Origin: a virus
Length of the DNA stretch: 64,000 nt
IMG/VR virus record: IMGVR_UViG_3300022848_000777
Location: 1-64,000 of that record
Reading direction: 5' to 3' (one strand)
The notes below the pieces were generated by a model. It did no database searches, was not told the origin of the DNA, and saw only the letters and a program-made list of their open reading frames with translations. Within the stretch, counting starts at the first letter, position 1; every line of letters begins with the position of its first letter. Shown one piece after another: positions 16,693 to 24,643 of the stretch. The position numbers were made by a program, and so were the translations under genes.

Positions 16693-16791
16693 TATTTATA
16701 GGAAATGTGTTATATCTAACACTATTATACTGCTTCTCAATAAGCAGTCATATTTTTTCAAAAACAAAATTATTAAGATTTAAATAATCTT
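16693..16791 (+). promoter_or_regulatory. Late-type promoter and three-hairpin leader of the scaffold gene
   Basis: TATTTATA (16693-16700) is followed by three short stem-loops: GTGTTA/TAACAC (16707-16722), ACTGCTT/AAGCAGT (16729-16748, 7 bp, loop CTCAAT) and AAGATT/AATCTT (16775-16791). An AAGGAG ribosome site follows at about 16810. The intergenic stretch contains no gene. A structured 5' UTR on a highly expressed capsid transcript may stabilise the mRNA. Confidence 0.5.
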
Positions 16792-16821
16792 ATTTCCAAA
16801 ATAAAATTAAGGAGACTCAAA

Positions 16822-17745
16822 ATGAGTAAGAACAAAGATTTATTAAAAGAAGCTATAGCTGATGCGAAGCAGGTTAAAGAAACTGCTATTCAAAATGCTA
16901 AATTGGCTTTAGAAGAAGCATTTACACCATCAATTCAATCAATGATTTCAGAAAAGCTTGCAAAGGAAGCTGATGAAGAAATGGATGATGAAGATGATAT
17001 GGATGAAAATGTTAACGATGACGAAGATGATGAAGATGATGTTAACGAAGATGTTAATGAAAGTGATGTTGAAGATGATGAAGATGATGTTAACGAAGAT
17101 GTTAATGAAAGTGATGATGAAGATGAAGATGATGACGAAGATGAGCTTGACTTAGAATCTGTAATCGCTGAATTGGAAGCTAACGAAGCAAAATCAGTTA
17201 AGGAAGCAAAATCAGTTAAGGAAGATGAAGATGAAGATGAAGATGAAGATGAAGATGAAGATGCAGATGAAGATGAAGAAGAACTTGATCTTGATGAAGT
17301 AATCAAATCTATTCGTGAAATGGATGATGAAGAAGATGAGGAAGATGAGGAATCTATGGATGAGGTAAAATCTGAATTAGCAGAAGCATATGACACAATT
17401 TCTGAATTGAAATCTACGTTGACTGAAATTAACATTCTAAATGCAAAACTTCTATATACGAATAAATTATTTAGAACGTTTGATTTGACTGAAACCCAAA
17501 AAGTAAAAGTATTAGAGAACTTCGATAGAACATCTAATGTTAGAGAAGTAAAACTTGTATTTTCAACTTTAGCTGAAAGCCTAACCACATCATCTACTAA
17601 ACGTCGATTTGTGAAAGAGGGTAAAGCATCAAATGTTGTAAAGAGCACAAAACCATTAGTTGAGAATACAATTATCTCAGAGAATGTACAAAACAAATTA
17701 AGATTTCAGAAATTAGCTGGAATGAACAAAAAAAACAAAAAATAA
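16822..17745 (+). CDS. 22: Prohead core scaffold (gp22-like)
   Basis: 307 residues, very acidic. The N-terminus (MSKNKDLLKEAIADAKQVKE) is helical; residues ~50-185 are dominated by Asp/Glu tracts with repeats such as VNEDVNESD; the C-terminal ~110 residues are a helical domain (ETQKVKVLENFDRTSNVREV) ending LAGMNKKNKK. Position directly before the capsid gene, acidity and helical content fit the T4 gp22 scaffold, which is degraded by gp21 during maturation. Start is set by AAGGAG 7 nt upstream. The acidic tract creates long Ser-rich shadow frames on the other strand, which are not genes. Confidence 0.8.
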   Translation: MSKNKDLLKEAIADAKQVKETAIQNAKLALEEAFTPSIQSMISEKLAKEADEEMDDEDDMDENVNDDEDDEDDVNEDVNESDVEDDEDDVNEDVNESDDEDEDDDEDELDLESVIAELEANEAKSVKEAKSVKEDEDEDEDEDEDEDADEDEEELDLDEVIKSIREMDDEEDEEDEESMDEVKSELAEAYDTISELKSTLTEINILNAKLLYTNKLFRTFDLTETQKVKVLENFDRTSNVREVKLVFSTLAESLTTSSTKRRFVKEGKASNVVKSTKPLVENTIISENVQNKLRFQKLAGMNKKNKK

Positions 17746-17760
17746 ACGGAGAAACAATAA

Positions 17761-19374
17761 ATGGATATTTCAAAAATGTTAACAGAAGGTCGATCTCACC
17801 AAATGAGACTTACCGATGAGACAGCAGCTTTGGTTAAAAAATGGAAAGACACTGGACTTCTAGAAGAAATCGAAGATGATATAACAAGATCGGGTATGGC
17901 TACCCTGCTTGAAAATCAAGCGAAACAAATAGTAAAAGAAGCGTCCCAGACAGGTACTTCTACAAATTCAGAAGAATGGGCTGGTGTAGCACTTCCTTTA
18001 GTTCGTAGAATCTTTGATGAGATTGTAGCTAAGAACTTTGTATCAGTACAACCAATGAACCTACCATCAGGTCTAGTTTTTTATCTAGATTTTAAATATG
18101 GTACGAACCAACCTGGATTCGCAACAGGATCAGGAAAGGATTCACAAGAAGATTCAGTATTCGGTATTACCGATACTACTGGCGATCCATCTGGTGGTCT
18201 TTATGGGGCAGGTCGATTTGGTTACACAATCAATGATACTGACACAGTAATACAAGCATTAGGTGCTACACCTGCTACAAACGTATACGCTACTGGTTCA
18301 GTAGGTGAAGTTGATTATAACTACGATTCACAATTCTCAGCATCAAACACAGTAGGTTTGGGTGATGGTACAATTGCAACCGTAACAGTACCAACTGCAT
18401 CATTACCATCATTTGATTCAAAAGGTATTAGAGCATTTAGATTAACAGGTGTTACGGATCAATTCCCAGCATACACTAGATTGCAAGGCCCTAACGTTGT
18501 CTTTGTGGCAAAATCAGCAGCATTCGCATCTATTAAAGTTGTGTTCCACAAACAACCAACTGATACTTCTAGAGGCGATTTTGAAGCATCACCAACGTAT
18601 GATACTACACTTGACATTCCAGAATTGAATGTTGAAATGAAATCAGAACCAATTGTAGCTAAGACACGTAAGTTGAAAGCACAATGGACGCCTGAATTTG
18701 CACAAGATTTAAATGCTTATCATTCAATTGATGCAGAAGCTGAATTAACATCTATGTTATCAGAATACATTTCGCAAGAAATTGACTTTGAGATTTTAGA
18801 TATGTTGATTCAAGATGCTAAAACTACTGGTTACTGGTCAACGCAAGTTGGACGTGAGTGGACTGGAAACGGTTTTGGTGATTTCTCAACAACACAAGCA
18901 CAATCATCAGCATATACGCAACAAGCATGGTTCCAAACTTTGGGTACTGTAGTAGCGGGTGTTTCTAACAAGATTCACCAAAAAACATTAAGAGGTGGGG
19001 CTAACTTTATGGTCGTTTCTCCAGATGTTTCCACTATTATAGAATCTATCCCAGGTTACGCATCATCTGCGAACAATGGTGATTCTGAATACGCATTTGG
19101 TGTAACTCAAATTGGTTCACTTAATGGTCGATTCAAGGTTTACAAGAATCCTTATATGAAGGACAACGTTATTTTAATGGGTTATAGAGGAACGCAATTC
19201 CTTGAGACTGGTGCAGTTTACTCACCATACATTCCATTAATTATGACTCCACTTGTATACGATCCACAAAACTTCACCCCAAGAAAAGGTGTCATGACTC
19301 GTTACGCGAAGAAGATGTTGAGAGGTGAATTCTACGGAAAAGTTCTTGTTGACGGATTGCACAGAATTCAGTAA
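17761..19374 (+). CDS. 23: Major capsid protein (gp23-like)
   Basis: 537 residues, similar to T4 gp23 (521). Recognisable blocks: LLENQAKQIVKEASQ near residue 60, WAGVALPLVRRIFDEIVAKN, SVQPMNLPSGLVFYLDFKYG, RKLKAQWTPEFAQDLNAYHS and the C-terminal YAKKMLRGEFYGKVLVDGLH. By alignment to gp23, gp21 cleavage is expected after Glu60 (IVKE/ASQ), removing the N-terminal propeptide. A GGAG site (ACGGAG) precedes the start by 10 nt. It forms the HK97-fold capsid shell. An intrinsic terminator follows. Confidence 0.95.
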   Translation: MDISKMLTEGRSHQMRLTDETAALVKKWKDTGLLEEIEDDITRSGMATLLENQAKQIVKEASQTGTSTNSEEWAGVALPLVRRIFDEIVAKNFVSVQPMNLPSGLVFYLDFKYGTNQPGFATGSGKDSQEDSVFGITDTTGDPSGGLYGAGRFGYTINDTDTVIQALGATPATNVYATGSVGEVDYNYDSQFSASNTVGLGDGTIATVTVPTASLPSFDSKGIRAFRLTGVTDQFPAYTRLQGPNVVFVAKSAAFASIKVVFHKQPTDTSRGDFEASPTYDTTLDIPELNVEMKSEPIVAKTRKLKAQWTPEFAQDLNAYHSIDAEAELTSMLSEYISQEIDFEILDMLIQDAKTTGYWSTQVGREWTGNGFGDFSTTQAQSSAYTQQAWFQTLGTVVAGVSNKIHQKTLRGGANFMVVSPDVSTIIESIPGYASSANNGDSEYAFGVTQIGSLNGRFKVYKNPYMKDNVILMGYRGTQFLETGAVYSPYIPLIMTPLVYDPQNFTPRKGVMTRYAKKMLRGEFYGKVLVDGLHRIQ

Positions 19375-19403
19375 TAATTGAATTTAATATTAACGTAATA
19401 ATT

Positions 19404-19429
19404 AGGGGTGAGAAATCACCCCTTTTTTT
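19404..19429 (+). terminator. Intrinsic terminator after the capsid gene
   Basis: Perfect 8-bp stem AGGGGTGA-GAAA-TCACCCCT (19404-19423) followed by a run of seven T. The GNRA tetraloop and T-tract are classical. It ends late transcription before the convergent minus-strand cassette. Confidence 0.88.
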
Positions 19430-19450
19430 ATGTCATTCATATTTATTTTA

Positions 19451-19723
19451 TTAATCATTAAATATAAAGATTATTTTTTTCATAAACGGATGGACATCAA
19501 AGAAATCACCCACCCACTTTATTGTAAATTGAGAAAAACATCCGTCTGCTTCGGTTGGTTTTTCCGAATAGTAAGTCTTACCTTCCTCATTAAAGGTTCT
19601 CTCACTTATGACCATATCACATATCCAATTCCACTCATAATCTGAGTTACTGTCAACAAACCTTATGAAATCTGATTGATCTACATAGTGAATTGCTTCA
19701 TCTTCAAATAGCACTGCCTTCAT
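19451..19723 (-). CDS. Hypothetical protein, minus-strand cassette
   Basis: 90 residues read leftward, starting MKAVLFEDEAIHYVDQSDFI and rich in acidic and aromatic residues; a Cys pair occurs at WNWICDM and DGCFSQF. It is the last of three minus-strand genes and runs toward the capsid terminator. No family recognised. Its start has AAAAAAGATT upstream, like the first gene of the cassette. Coding is supported by compatible composition and by the tight packing with two neighbouring minus-strand genes. Confidence 0.5.
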   Translation of the reverse strand: MKAVLFEDEAIHYVDQSDFIRFVDSNSDYEWNWICDMVISERTFNEEGKTYYSEKPTEADGCFSQFTIKWVGDFFDVHPFMKKIIFIFND

Positions 19724-19765
19724 AATCTTTTTTAGTTTTAACTATTATTAATATATTATACTCAA

Positions 19766-19972
19766 TTACAAACCATCATTAAGTTCATCAGCATCTTGCC
19801 TACATTTAGCACAGATATAGCCTACTAAATGGTCTTTCTCCATACCTAACTCTTCTACTTTCCAAAAGCAATCGTGATAACCCTCTGTTATTTGTACTTT
19901 TAATCTCTCATTCCAGACGTTGTAAATTCTTATAAATTCATCACAACCGCAATCGCATTTATAATAAGTCAT
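19766..19972 (-). CDS. Small zinc-ribbon-like protein
   Basis: 68 residues read leftward: MTYYKCDCGCDEFIRIYNVW at the N-terminus supplies CxCxC, and GYICAKCRQDAD near the C-terminus supplies CxxC, together a probable zinc ribbon. Such small ribbons are frequent in phage genomes and may bind nucleic acid or protein partners. The start codon overlaps the end of the upstream minus-strand gene by 14 nt, supporting coexpression. Function unknown. Confidence 0.65.
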   Translation of the reverse strand: MTYYKCDCGCDEFIRIYNVWNERLKVQITEGYHDCFWKVEELGMEKDHLVGYICAKCRQDADELNDGL

Positions 19973-20192
19973 ATTTATTCATTCTATTGGGTTTGTAAGA
20001 AATTCCATCATTATTACCAAATGAAAGAACATTAGAATTCACATCACATACTATTTCAGCACTACGTCGATTTACCTTTTTAGATGTACCATCGGTATAA
20101 TTTAACCACGCCTTCCAATCGGAACCCTCACTACATTGTAATTTTGCACCAGATTTGATGTCTTTGAATATTTCTTCTTGATACTTTGTCAT
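19959..20192 (-). CDS. Small hypothetical protein, first gene of minus-strand cassette
   Basis: 77 residues from the ATG at 20192 (MTKYQEEIFKDIKSGAKLQC), chosen because AATAAAGATT precedes it as at the cassette's last gene. An in-frame ATG at 20222 would add 10 residues. Contains GSDWKAWLNYTDGTSKKVNR. No recognised family and no membrane segment. The 130 nt between this start and the rightward PhoH gene must hold promoters for both directions; I see no clear minus-strand promoter. Confidence 0.5.
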   Translation of the reverse strand: MTKYQEEIFKDIKSGAKLQCSEGSDWKAWLNYTDGTSKKVNRRSAEIVCDVNSNVLSFGNNDGISYKPNRMNKYDLL

Positions 20193-20321
20193 AATCTTTA
20201 TTGTTAGATGGATATCAACCATTACAAAAACAATAGTACGAATACTATATAGATAAAACTAATTTCTAGTGTTATGTTAATGTTAAATATCAAGTATTTA
20301 CTGTTAAACATATTAGTACCA

Positions 20322-20329
20322 TATTTATA
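20322..20329 (+). promoter_or_regulatory. Late-type promoter motif TATTTATA before phoH
   Basis: TATTTATA lies 16 nt before the phoH-like start codon, in the divergent gap between minus- and plus-strand genes. Confidence 0.45.
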
Positions 20330-20344
20330 ATAAAGAAACGAACT

Positions 20345-21007
20345 ATGGCAGAAAATACCACTAAAAGAGTTCCAAAAGGAAATATTAAATTTTCAATAAA
20401 CCTTTCGGATGAGCAGAAAGAAGCTAAGGCGGAAATATTAACACACCCATTCAATTTCATAATAGGTAAGGCTGGTAGTGGTAAGACATTATTGGCATGT
20501 CAAATAGCCCTTGATATGATATTCAAAAGAACTGTGGATAAAATCGTAATAACCAGACCAACGGTATCAAGTGAAGATAATGGGTTTTTACCTGGCTCTT
20601 TAAATGAGAAAATGGAACCTTGGATGATTCCAATTAAATCAAATATGAGAAAGGTTTATAATAAGCCTGATAAATTAATGCAATTAGAAGCTAGTGAAGA
20701 GATTGAGTTAGTATCATTAAGCCATTTTAGAGGAAGAACATTCGATAATGCAGTGTGTATAGTAGATGAGTTTCAAAACCTCACTAAACAGCAGTTGCAA
20801 ATGGTTCTGGGTAGACTTGGTAAAAACTCCACAATGATTCTTTGTGGTGATAAATATCAAATTGATTTGCCAAGACCTAATGATTCAGCTATAACTGAAA
20901 TACATAAACTAAAATCATCAAAATGGGTTTATGATACTATCTTAACGGATAATCATAGACATCAATCTCTTGATGATATCCTAAAATTATTAACAGAGGG
21001 ATATTAA
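20345..21007 (+). CDS. phoH: PhoH-like ATPase
   Basis: 220 residues. Walker A at NFIIGKAGSGKTLLACQIAL (~residue 40), a Thr/Arg-rich strand VITRPTVS, Walker B at AVCIVDEFQNL, the sensor-like region TMILCGDKYQID, and a final Arg-containing DNHRHQSL. This is the single-domain PhoH common in marine phages; it is a predicted RNA-binding ATPase/helicase-like protein, and its phage role is unsettled. Its placement among virion genes is unusual for a metabolic gene but frequent in phages. Confidence 0.85.
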   Translation: MAENTTKRVPKGNIKFSINLSDEQKEAKAEILTHPFNFIIGKAGSGKTLLACQIALDMIFKRTVDKIVITRPTVSSEDNGFLPGSLNEKMEPWMIPIKSNMRKVYNKPDKLMQLEASEEIELVSLSHFRGRTFDNAVCIVDEFQNLTKQQLQMVLGRLGKNSTMILCGDKYQIDLPRPNDSAITEIHKLKSSKWVYDTILTDNHRHQSLDDILKLLTEGY

Positions 21008-21026
21008 TATATAAACTAAAACATCT

Positions 21027-21653
21027 ATGAAAGCAAAAATTATAATATTCGGAGCAATTATAGTATCAACTATAATGTCATTACTTAGTTACACTGTATC
21101 TGATAATGAATCCCCAATAGGGATTTATGAAACTATTAAGATATCAGAATCAGATGAATTTGAATTTTTCAATGGGGGAACTAATTGCTTTGAGAAATCA
21201 GAGGAATTGGGATTATATTTCACAACAGCAAATGATGTTATCGTTGATTATTATAACATTTATAAGTATGAACCAACTCAAGATACAGAATGGCAGTGGG
21301 ATCAATCAATAGAATCATATGGTACTGTTAATAAAATTAATGAATATTTCTTTTATGATGATAACTACTCAGAAATACTTACTATGTATAGAGTAACTGC
21401 TATCTTCCCTGATGGATCTGAAATTATACTAAGACAGAATAGTGTTGATTGTACGGTGCCCCAATACGTATCAGATTGTATTTGGGATATTAAAAATGGA
21501 ACTATTACTTCACCCAATTTTAATAAAAATGACATATATGTTTATGATTACACTGGAAATAAAGTAGTAAATGATAATATGCAGCCTGGATATTATGTAT
21601 TGAGTTTGGGTATTGATGGTAAGTGTAGAACCAAAATTAACATTGGAAATTAA
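21027..21653 (+). CDS. Secreted-type protein with T9SS-like C-terminal segment
   Basis: 208 residues. The N-terminus MKAKIIIFGAIIVSTIMSLL is a signal peptide or membrane anchor. The central part is acidic and beta-rich with four or more Cys. The C-terminal ~41 residues read IYVYDYTGNKVV, MQPGYYVLSLG and TKINIGN, a pattern like the type A sorting domain of the Bacteroidota type IX secretion system (vYdl.G..V...l..G.Y.l.i..g....K+.i). That similarity is by eye; a generic beta-sandwich end is the alternative. No enzymatic motif seen. It begins 20 nt after phoH, so it may be cotranscribed. Confidence 0.5.
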   Translation: MKAKIIIFGAIIVSTIMSLLSYTVSDNESPIGIYETIKISESDEFEFFNGGTNCFEKSEELGLYFTTANDVIVDYYNIYKYEPTQDTEWQWDQSIESYGTVNKINEYFFYDDNYSEILTMYRVTAIFPDGSEIILRQNSVDCTVPQYVSDCIWDIKNGTITSPNFNKNDIYVYDYTGNKVVNDNMQPGYYVLSLGIDGKCRTKINIGN

Positions 21654-21662
21654 TAATTTACA

Positions 21663-21670
21663 TATTTATA
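21663..21670 (+). promoter_or_regulatory. Late-type promoter motif TATTTATA before neck gene
   Basis: TATTTATA followed by TAAAAAGAGG lies 18 nt before the start of the neck protein gene. Confidence 0.5.
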
Positions 21671-21687
21671 TAAAAAGAGGATAAGTA

Positions 21688-22851
21688 ATGGCAGTCGACA
21701 TACCAATTTGGCCGGGAAGTTCATCATTTGTAGCAGGAACTACACCATTTGGTTTCTATGATACTGATCTTGATTTTACAATAGATATTGATAGAGTTTC
21801 ATCGTGGTGTGCGACGAGACTTGGGTATCCAATTGTAGATATTGAATTACAAGATATAAATTTTTATGCTTGTTTTGAAGAATCTATAACAGAGTATTCA
21901 TCTCAGATAAATCAATATCAACTCAGAGATAATTTACTTAGCTTGCAGGGGTCACCCACATCATCAAATTACTCACAAGCGTATGTAAATAGTAATTTTG
22001 GTGGATTGGTATCAATTGCAAGGGATTATGGTTCTGAGGCTGGTAGTGGTGGTCGTGTTAATTATTATACAGGATCTTTCCAAATCGAAAGAGGTAAGCA
22101 ATTATATGATTTAACAGATACATCATCCGTTAAATTGGAAGTAGGTGTCGCTGGGTTAAACGTTATAGAGATAAAGGAATTACTACATTATGCACCACCA
22201 GCAGTGGCTAGGTTTTTTGATCCAATGGCGGGTTCAGGAATGGGTTCTCAGCAAATGTTACAGGGATTTGGATGGGGTAATTATTCACCAGGCGCATCTT
22301 TCTTAATGCAACCGATGTATGCTGATTTGTTGAGAATGCAAGCAATTGAGTTTAATGATCAAATACGAAAATCACAATATAGTTTTGATATAAAAAACGA
22401 TAGAGTGCGAATATTTCCAATACCAAATTATGATGGAGATGATCTAAAAATCCATTTCCATTATATACTAAAAAGTGAGAGAAGTAATCCTGTAATTTCG
22501 AAATCAGTAGTTAGTGATTCATCAAACGCAAGATATGATAACATACCATATTCTCAAATAAACGATGTAGGTAGACGTTGGATACAGAAATATACATTAG
22601 CAATCGTAAAAGAAATGTTGGGTGCGGTTAGAAGTAAATTTAGTTCAATACCAATACCTAATTCTGAAATCACTATGGATGGTGATGCGTTACGAAGTGA
22701 GGGTGCGGCAGAACGTGAGCAATTAATTGAAACGTTAAGAGTTGATTTAGATGCCACTTCTAGGAAAGCACTTTTGGAAAACAAAAAAGATGAGGCTGAA
22801 TTTTTAAATGATACATTGAGTCGAATTCCAAACTTTATATATATAGCATAA
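21688..22851 (+). CDS. 13: Neck protein (gp13-like)
   Basis: 387 residues. The N-terminal region (FGFYDTDLDFTIDIDRVSSW, then LGYPIVDIELQDINFYACFE) and the later QYSFDIKNDRVRIFPIPNY and YTLAIVKEMLG-type C-terminus fit neck/head-completion proteins of T4-like phages. Order supports this: it is followed directly by gp14-like and gp15-like genes. A central Gly/Met-rich loop (MAGSGMGSQQMLQGFGWG) is notable. It should sit between portal and tail. The exact gp13 assignment is moderately sure; the neck role is likely. Confidence 0.6.
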   Translation: MAVDIPIWPGSSSFVAGTTPFGFYDTDLDFTIDIDRVSSWCATRLGYPIVDIELQDINFYACFEESITEYSSQINQYQLRDNLLSLQGSPTSSNYSQAYVNSNFGGLVSIARDYGSEAGSGGRVNYYTGSFQIERGKQLYDLTDTSSVKLEVGVAGLNVIEIKELLHYAPPAVARFFDPMAGSGMGSQQMLQGFGWGNYSPGASFLMQPMYADLLRMQAIEFNDQIRKSQYSFDIKNDRVRIFPIPNYDGDDLKIHFHYILKSERSNPVISKSVVSDSSNARYDNIPYSQINDVGRRWIQKYTLAIVKEMLGAVRSKFSSIPIPNSEITMDGDALRSEGAAEREQLIETLRVDLDATSRKALLENKKDEAEFLNDTLSRIPNFIYIA

Positions 22852-22861
22852 GGGTATTATA

Positions 22862-23389
22862 ATGGCATTATTTTCAGGTCAAAGAGATATGTCTTTGTTT
22901 AGGAGATTAAACAAAGAATTAATAAATGATATTATAGATACTGAAATCTATTATTATAAAACAATATTGTCAGAAACCAAAGCTAACTTATACGGTGAGG
23001 CTAATTCTAAGGTATTTTACAACCCTGTTAAGATCGCTTGTTTAATTGATAGAGAAAATCGTGAAAATTTATTCGAAGATTTTGGTAACGATTATACTCG
23101 AAATATATCATTTTACTTTTTAAGGGATACCTTAGTAGATTTGGATATGTACCCAGAAATAGGTGATGTTATTGAGTGGAATGGTGAACAGCATATAGTT
23201 GATGGTACATTGAACAATCAGTATTTTGCAGGTAAAAACCCGACAAGTTGGGATGGTGGTGAATCACATGGGTATGATGTATCAATATTATGTATAGCCC
23301 ATGTTGCTAGAAAATCACAACTTAATCTAAAAGATGATATTAGAGTTGGTGTAGATAAGACCAATAATGATAATGAAATATATAAATAA
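22862..23389 (+). CDS. 14: Neck protein (gp14-like)
   Basis: 175 residues, shorter than T4 gp14 (256). It starts with MSLFRRLNKELINDIIDTEI and YYYKTILSETKANLYGEA, typical of this family, followed by a beta-rich part with SFYFLRDTLVDLDMYPEIGD that parallels the gp14 stretch in which a PxxGDxI turn follows a strand. The C-terminal extension of T4 gp14 is absent. It lies between gp13-like and gp15-like genes, as expected for the head-to-tail connector. Start lies 10 nt after the previous stop. Confidence 0.7.
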   Translation: MALFSGQRDMSLFRRLNKELINDIIDTEIYYYKTILSETKANLYGEANSKVFYNPVKIACLIDRENRENLFEDFGNDYTRNISFYFLRDTLVDLDMYPEIGDVIEWNGEQHIVDGTLNNQYFAGKNPTSWDGGESHGYDVSILCIAHVARKSQLNLKDDIRVGVDKTNNDNEIYK

Positions 23390-23394
23390 AAACT

Positions 23395-24189
23395 ATGGCT
23401 AATGCATATCGATATAATAAAGATGGTAAACCCAATCTCAAAAAAACAGTAAGTTCTTTTTCGGATGATATTGAATTGAATAAAGCTAATCAAATTAGAC
23501 GTAATGATGATGTAAACGTACCATCAGTAGGTCTTTATGATATTGATATGGCGTTTAAATACTTCTTAGAGAATGGTATAAAACCCACAGTGGATGATGG
23601 TGGTATTACTATACCAGTTCCAGTGATGTACGCAACTCCAGAGAATTGGTCAGCAGCACAACGAGATGGGTATCTTAAAGATTCTAATGGTAAGTTAATA
23701 ACACCTTTAATATCATTTAAGAAAACATCAATAACGTCCAATCAGCAGATTTCTAAACTGAAAGTATTAACAGATGGTTCTACATCTAGAACATTTATAA
23801 GGAAGTATACCCAAGAAAATAAATACGATTCATTTTCTCAAAATCTTGGCATAAAGCCTGTTCCTGAATATTATATAGTTGATACTCCAGATTATATAAA
23901 CATAGAGTATGATGTTATAATTTGGTGTGATTACATAAGTCAGTTAAATAAATTAGTTGAGCAGATTATTTATTATCAAGGTGGTGCATTTGGTGAAAGG
24001 TATAAATTTGAAATAAGTGGTGATTCATATAACTTCGATATATCAAATAACACTAGTGAAGAACGGATTGTAAGAAGTAATTTTACTTTGACAAGTAAAG
24101 CGTATATCCTACCTAAGAATTTAGGCAACACTGTAAATGCTTCAAAGGCTTTTGGGGCATCAAAAGTTGTGTGGAATCTTGATGATTGA
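23395..24189 (+). CDS. 15: Tail sheath terminator (gp15-like)
   Basis: 264 residues, near T4 gp15 (272). The stretch GGITIPVPVMYATPENWSAA matches the conserved hxVPhhYAsxExh strand of gp15, and the region from PEYYIVDTPDYINIEYDVII to KLVEQIIYYQGG matches the second conserved block with its VEQIL helix. It caps the sheath and tube and joins the tail to the neck. It follows the gp14-like gene by 5 nt. Family assignment is fairly secure. Confidence 0.8.
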   Translation: MANAYRYNKDGKPNLKKTVSSFSDDIELNKANQIRRNDDVNVPSVGLYDIDMAFKYFLENGIKPTVDDGGITIPVPVMYATPENWSAAQRDGYLKDSNGKLITPLISFKKTSITSNQQISKLKVLTDGSTSRTFIRKYTQENKYDSFSQNLGIKPVPEYYIVDTPDYINIEYDVIIWCDYISQLNKLVEQIIYYQGGAFGERYKFEISGDSYNFDISNNTSEERIVRSNFTLTSKAYILPKNLGNTVNASKAFGASKVVWNLDD

Positions 24190-24203
24190 TAAATAAATTT
24201 TAA

Positions 24204-24211
24204 TACTTATA
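24204..24211 (+). promoter_or_regulatory. Late-type promoter variant TACTTATA
   Basis: TACTTATATATA lies 27 nt before the small coiled-coil gene at 24239. Confidence 0.4.
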
Positions 24212-24238
24212 TATAAACAGTTTTAAAAACAAATAAAT

Positions 24239-24547
24239 ATGGCAACAGTAAGTGAATCTACAAATTCAAAACCAGAGCATAAAGCTCAACGATTGGATAA
24301 ATCAGAAATAGATAGTATACATGAATTTGCAAATACTTATTCCGATATTAATAATAAAATGGGTGAGTTTGCAATGAATATGATAATCCTTAATGAAGAA
24401 ATAGAGAATACCAAAACGAATCAAGATCAGTTAGCAGCAAAATATAAACAGGCGAGATCTAGTGAATTGAAGTTCGCAAATGAATTAAAACAAAAATATG
24501 GAGATGGTGAAATTAACATCCAAGATGGTACATTTAAACCAAACTAA
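24239..24547 (+). CDS. Small coiled-coil hypothetical protein
   Basis: 102 residues, charged and mostly helical (HEFANTYSDINNKMGEFAMN; NEEIENTKTNQDQLAAKYKQ), ending EINIQDGTFKPN. No membrane segment or motif. Between the sheath terminator and the sheath gene, with its own late-type promoter. A tail assembly or minor virion role is plausible from location only. Similar-sized helical proteins occur in many T4-like phages, but I cannot name a family. Confidence 0.6.
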   Translation: MATVSESTNSKPEHKAQRLDKSEIDSIHEFANTYSDINNKMGEFAMNMIILNEEIENTKTNQDQLAAKYKQARSSELKFANELKQKYGDGEINIQDGTFKPN

Positions 24548-24600
24548 CTACTTTATTTAATTAAAATCAGTATTATATCCTTTTTTGGGTAATTATTTAC

Positions 24601-24608
24601 TATTTATA
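24601..24608 (+). promoter_or_regulatory. Late-type promoter motif TATTTATA before sheath
   Basis: TATTTATAGG lies 36 nt before the sheath start, which has a GGAG site (TTAGGAGC). The ~95-nt gap otherwise holds nothing recognisable. Confidence 0.55.
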
Positions 24609-24643
24609 GGTAGCAAATCATATAAAATATTTAGGAGCATAAT

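Noticed and set aside
16935-17696. Long Ser-rich minus-strand frame opposite the scaffold gene
   Set aside because: It is the antisense of Asp/Glu codon tracts (GAT/GAA read as serine codons); no promoter, ribosome site or plausible protein.
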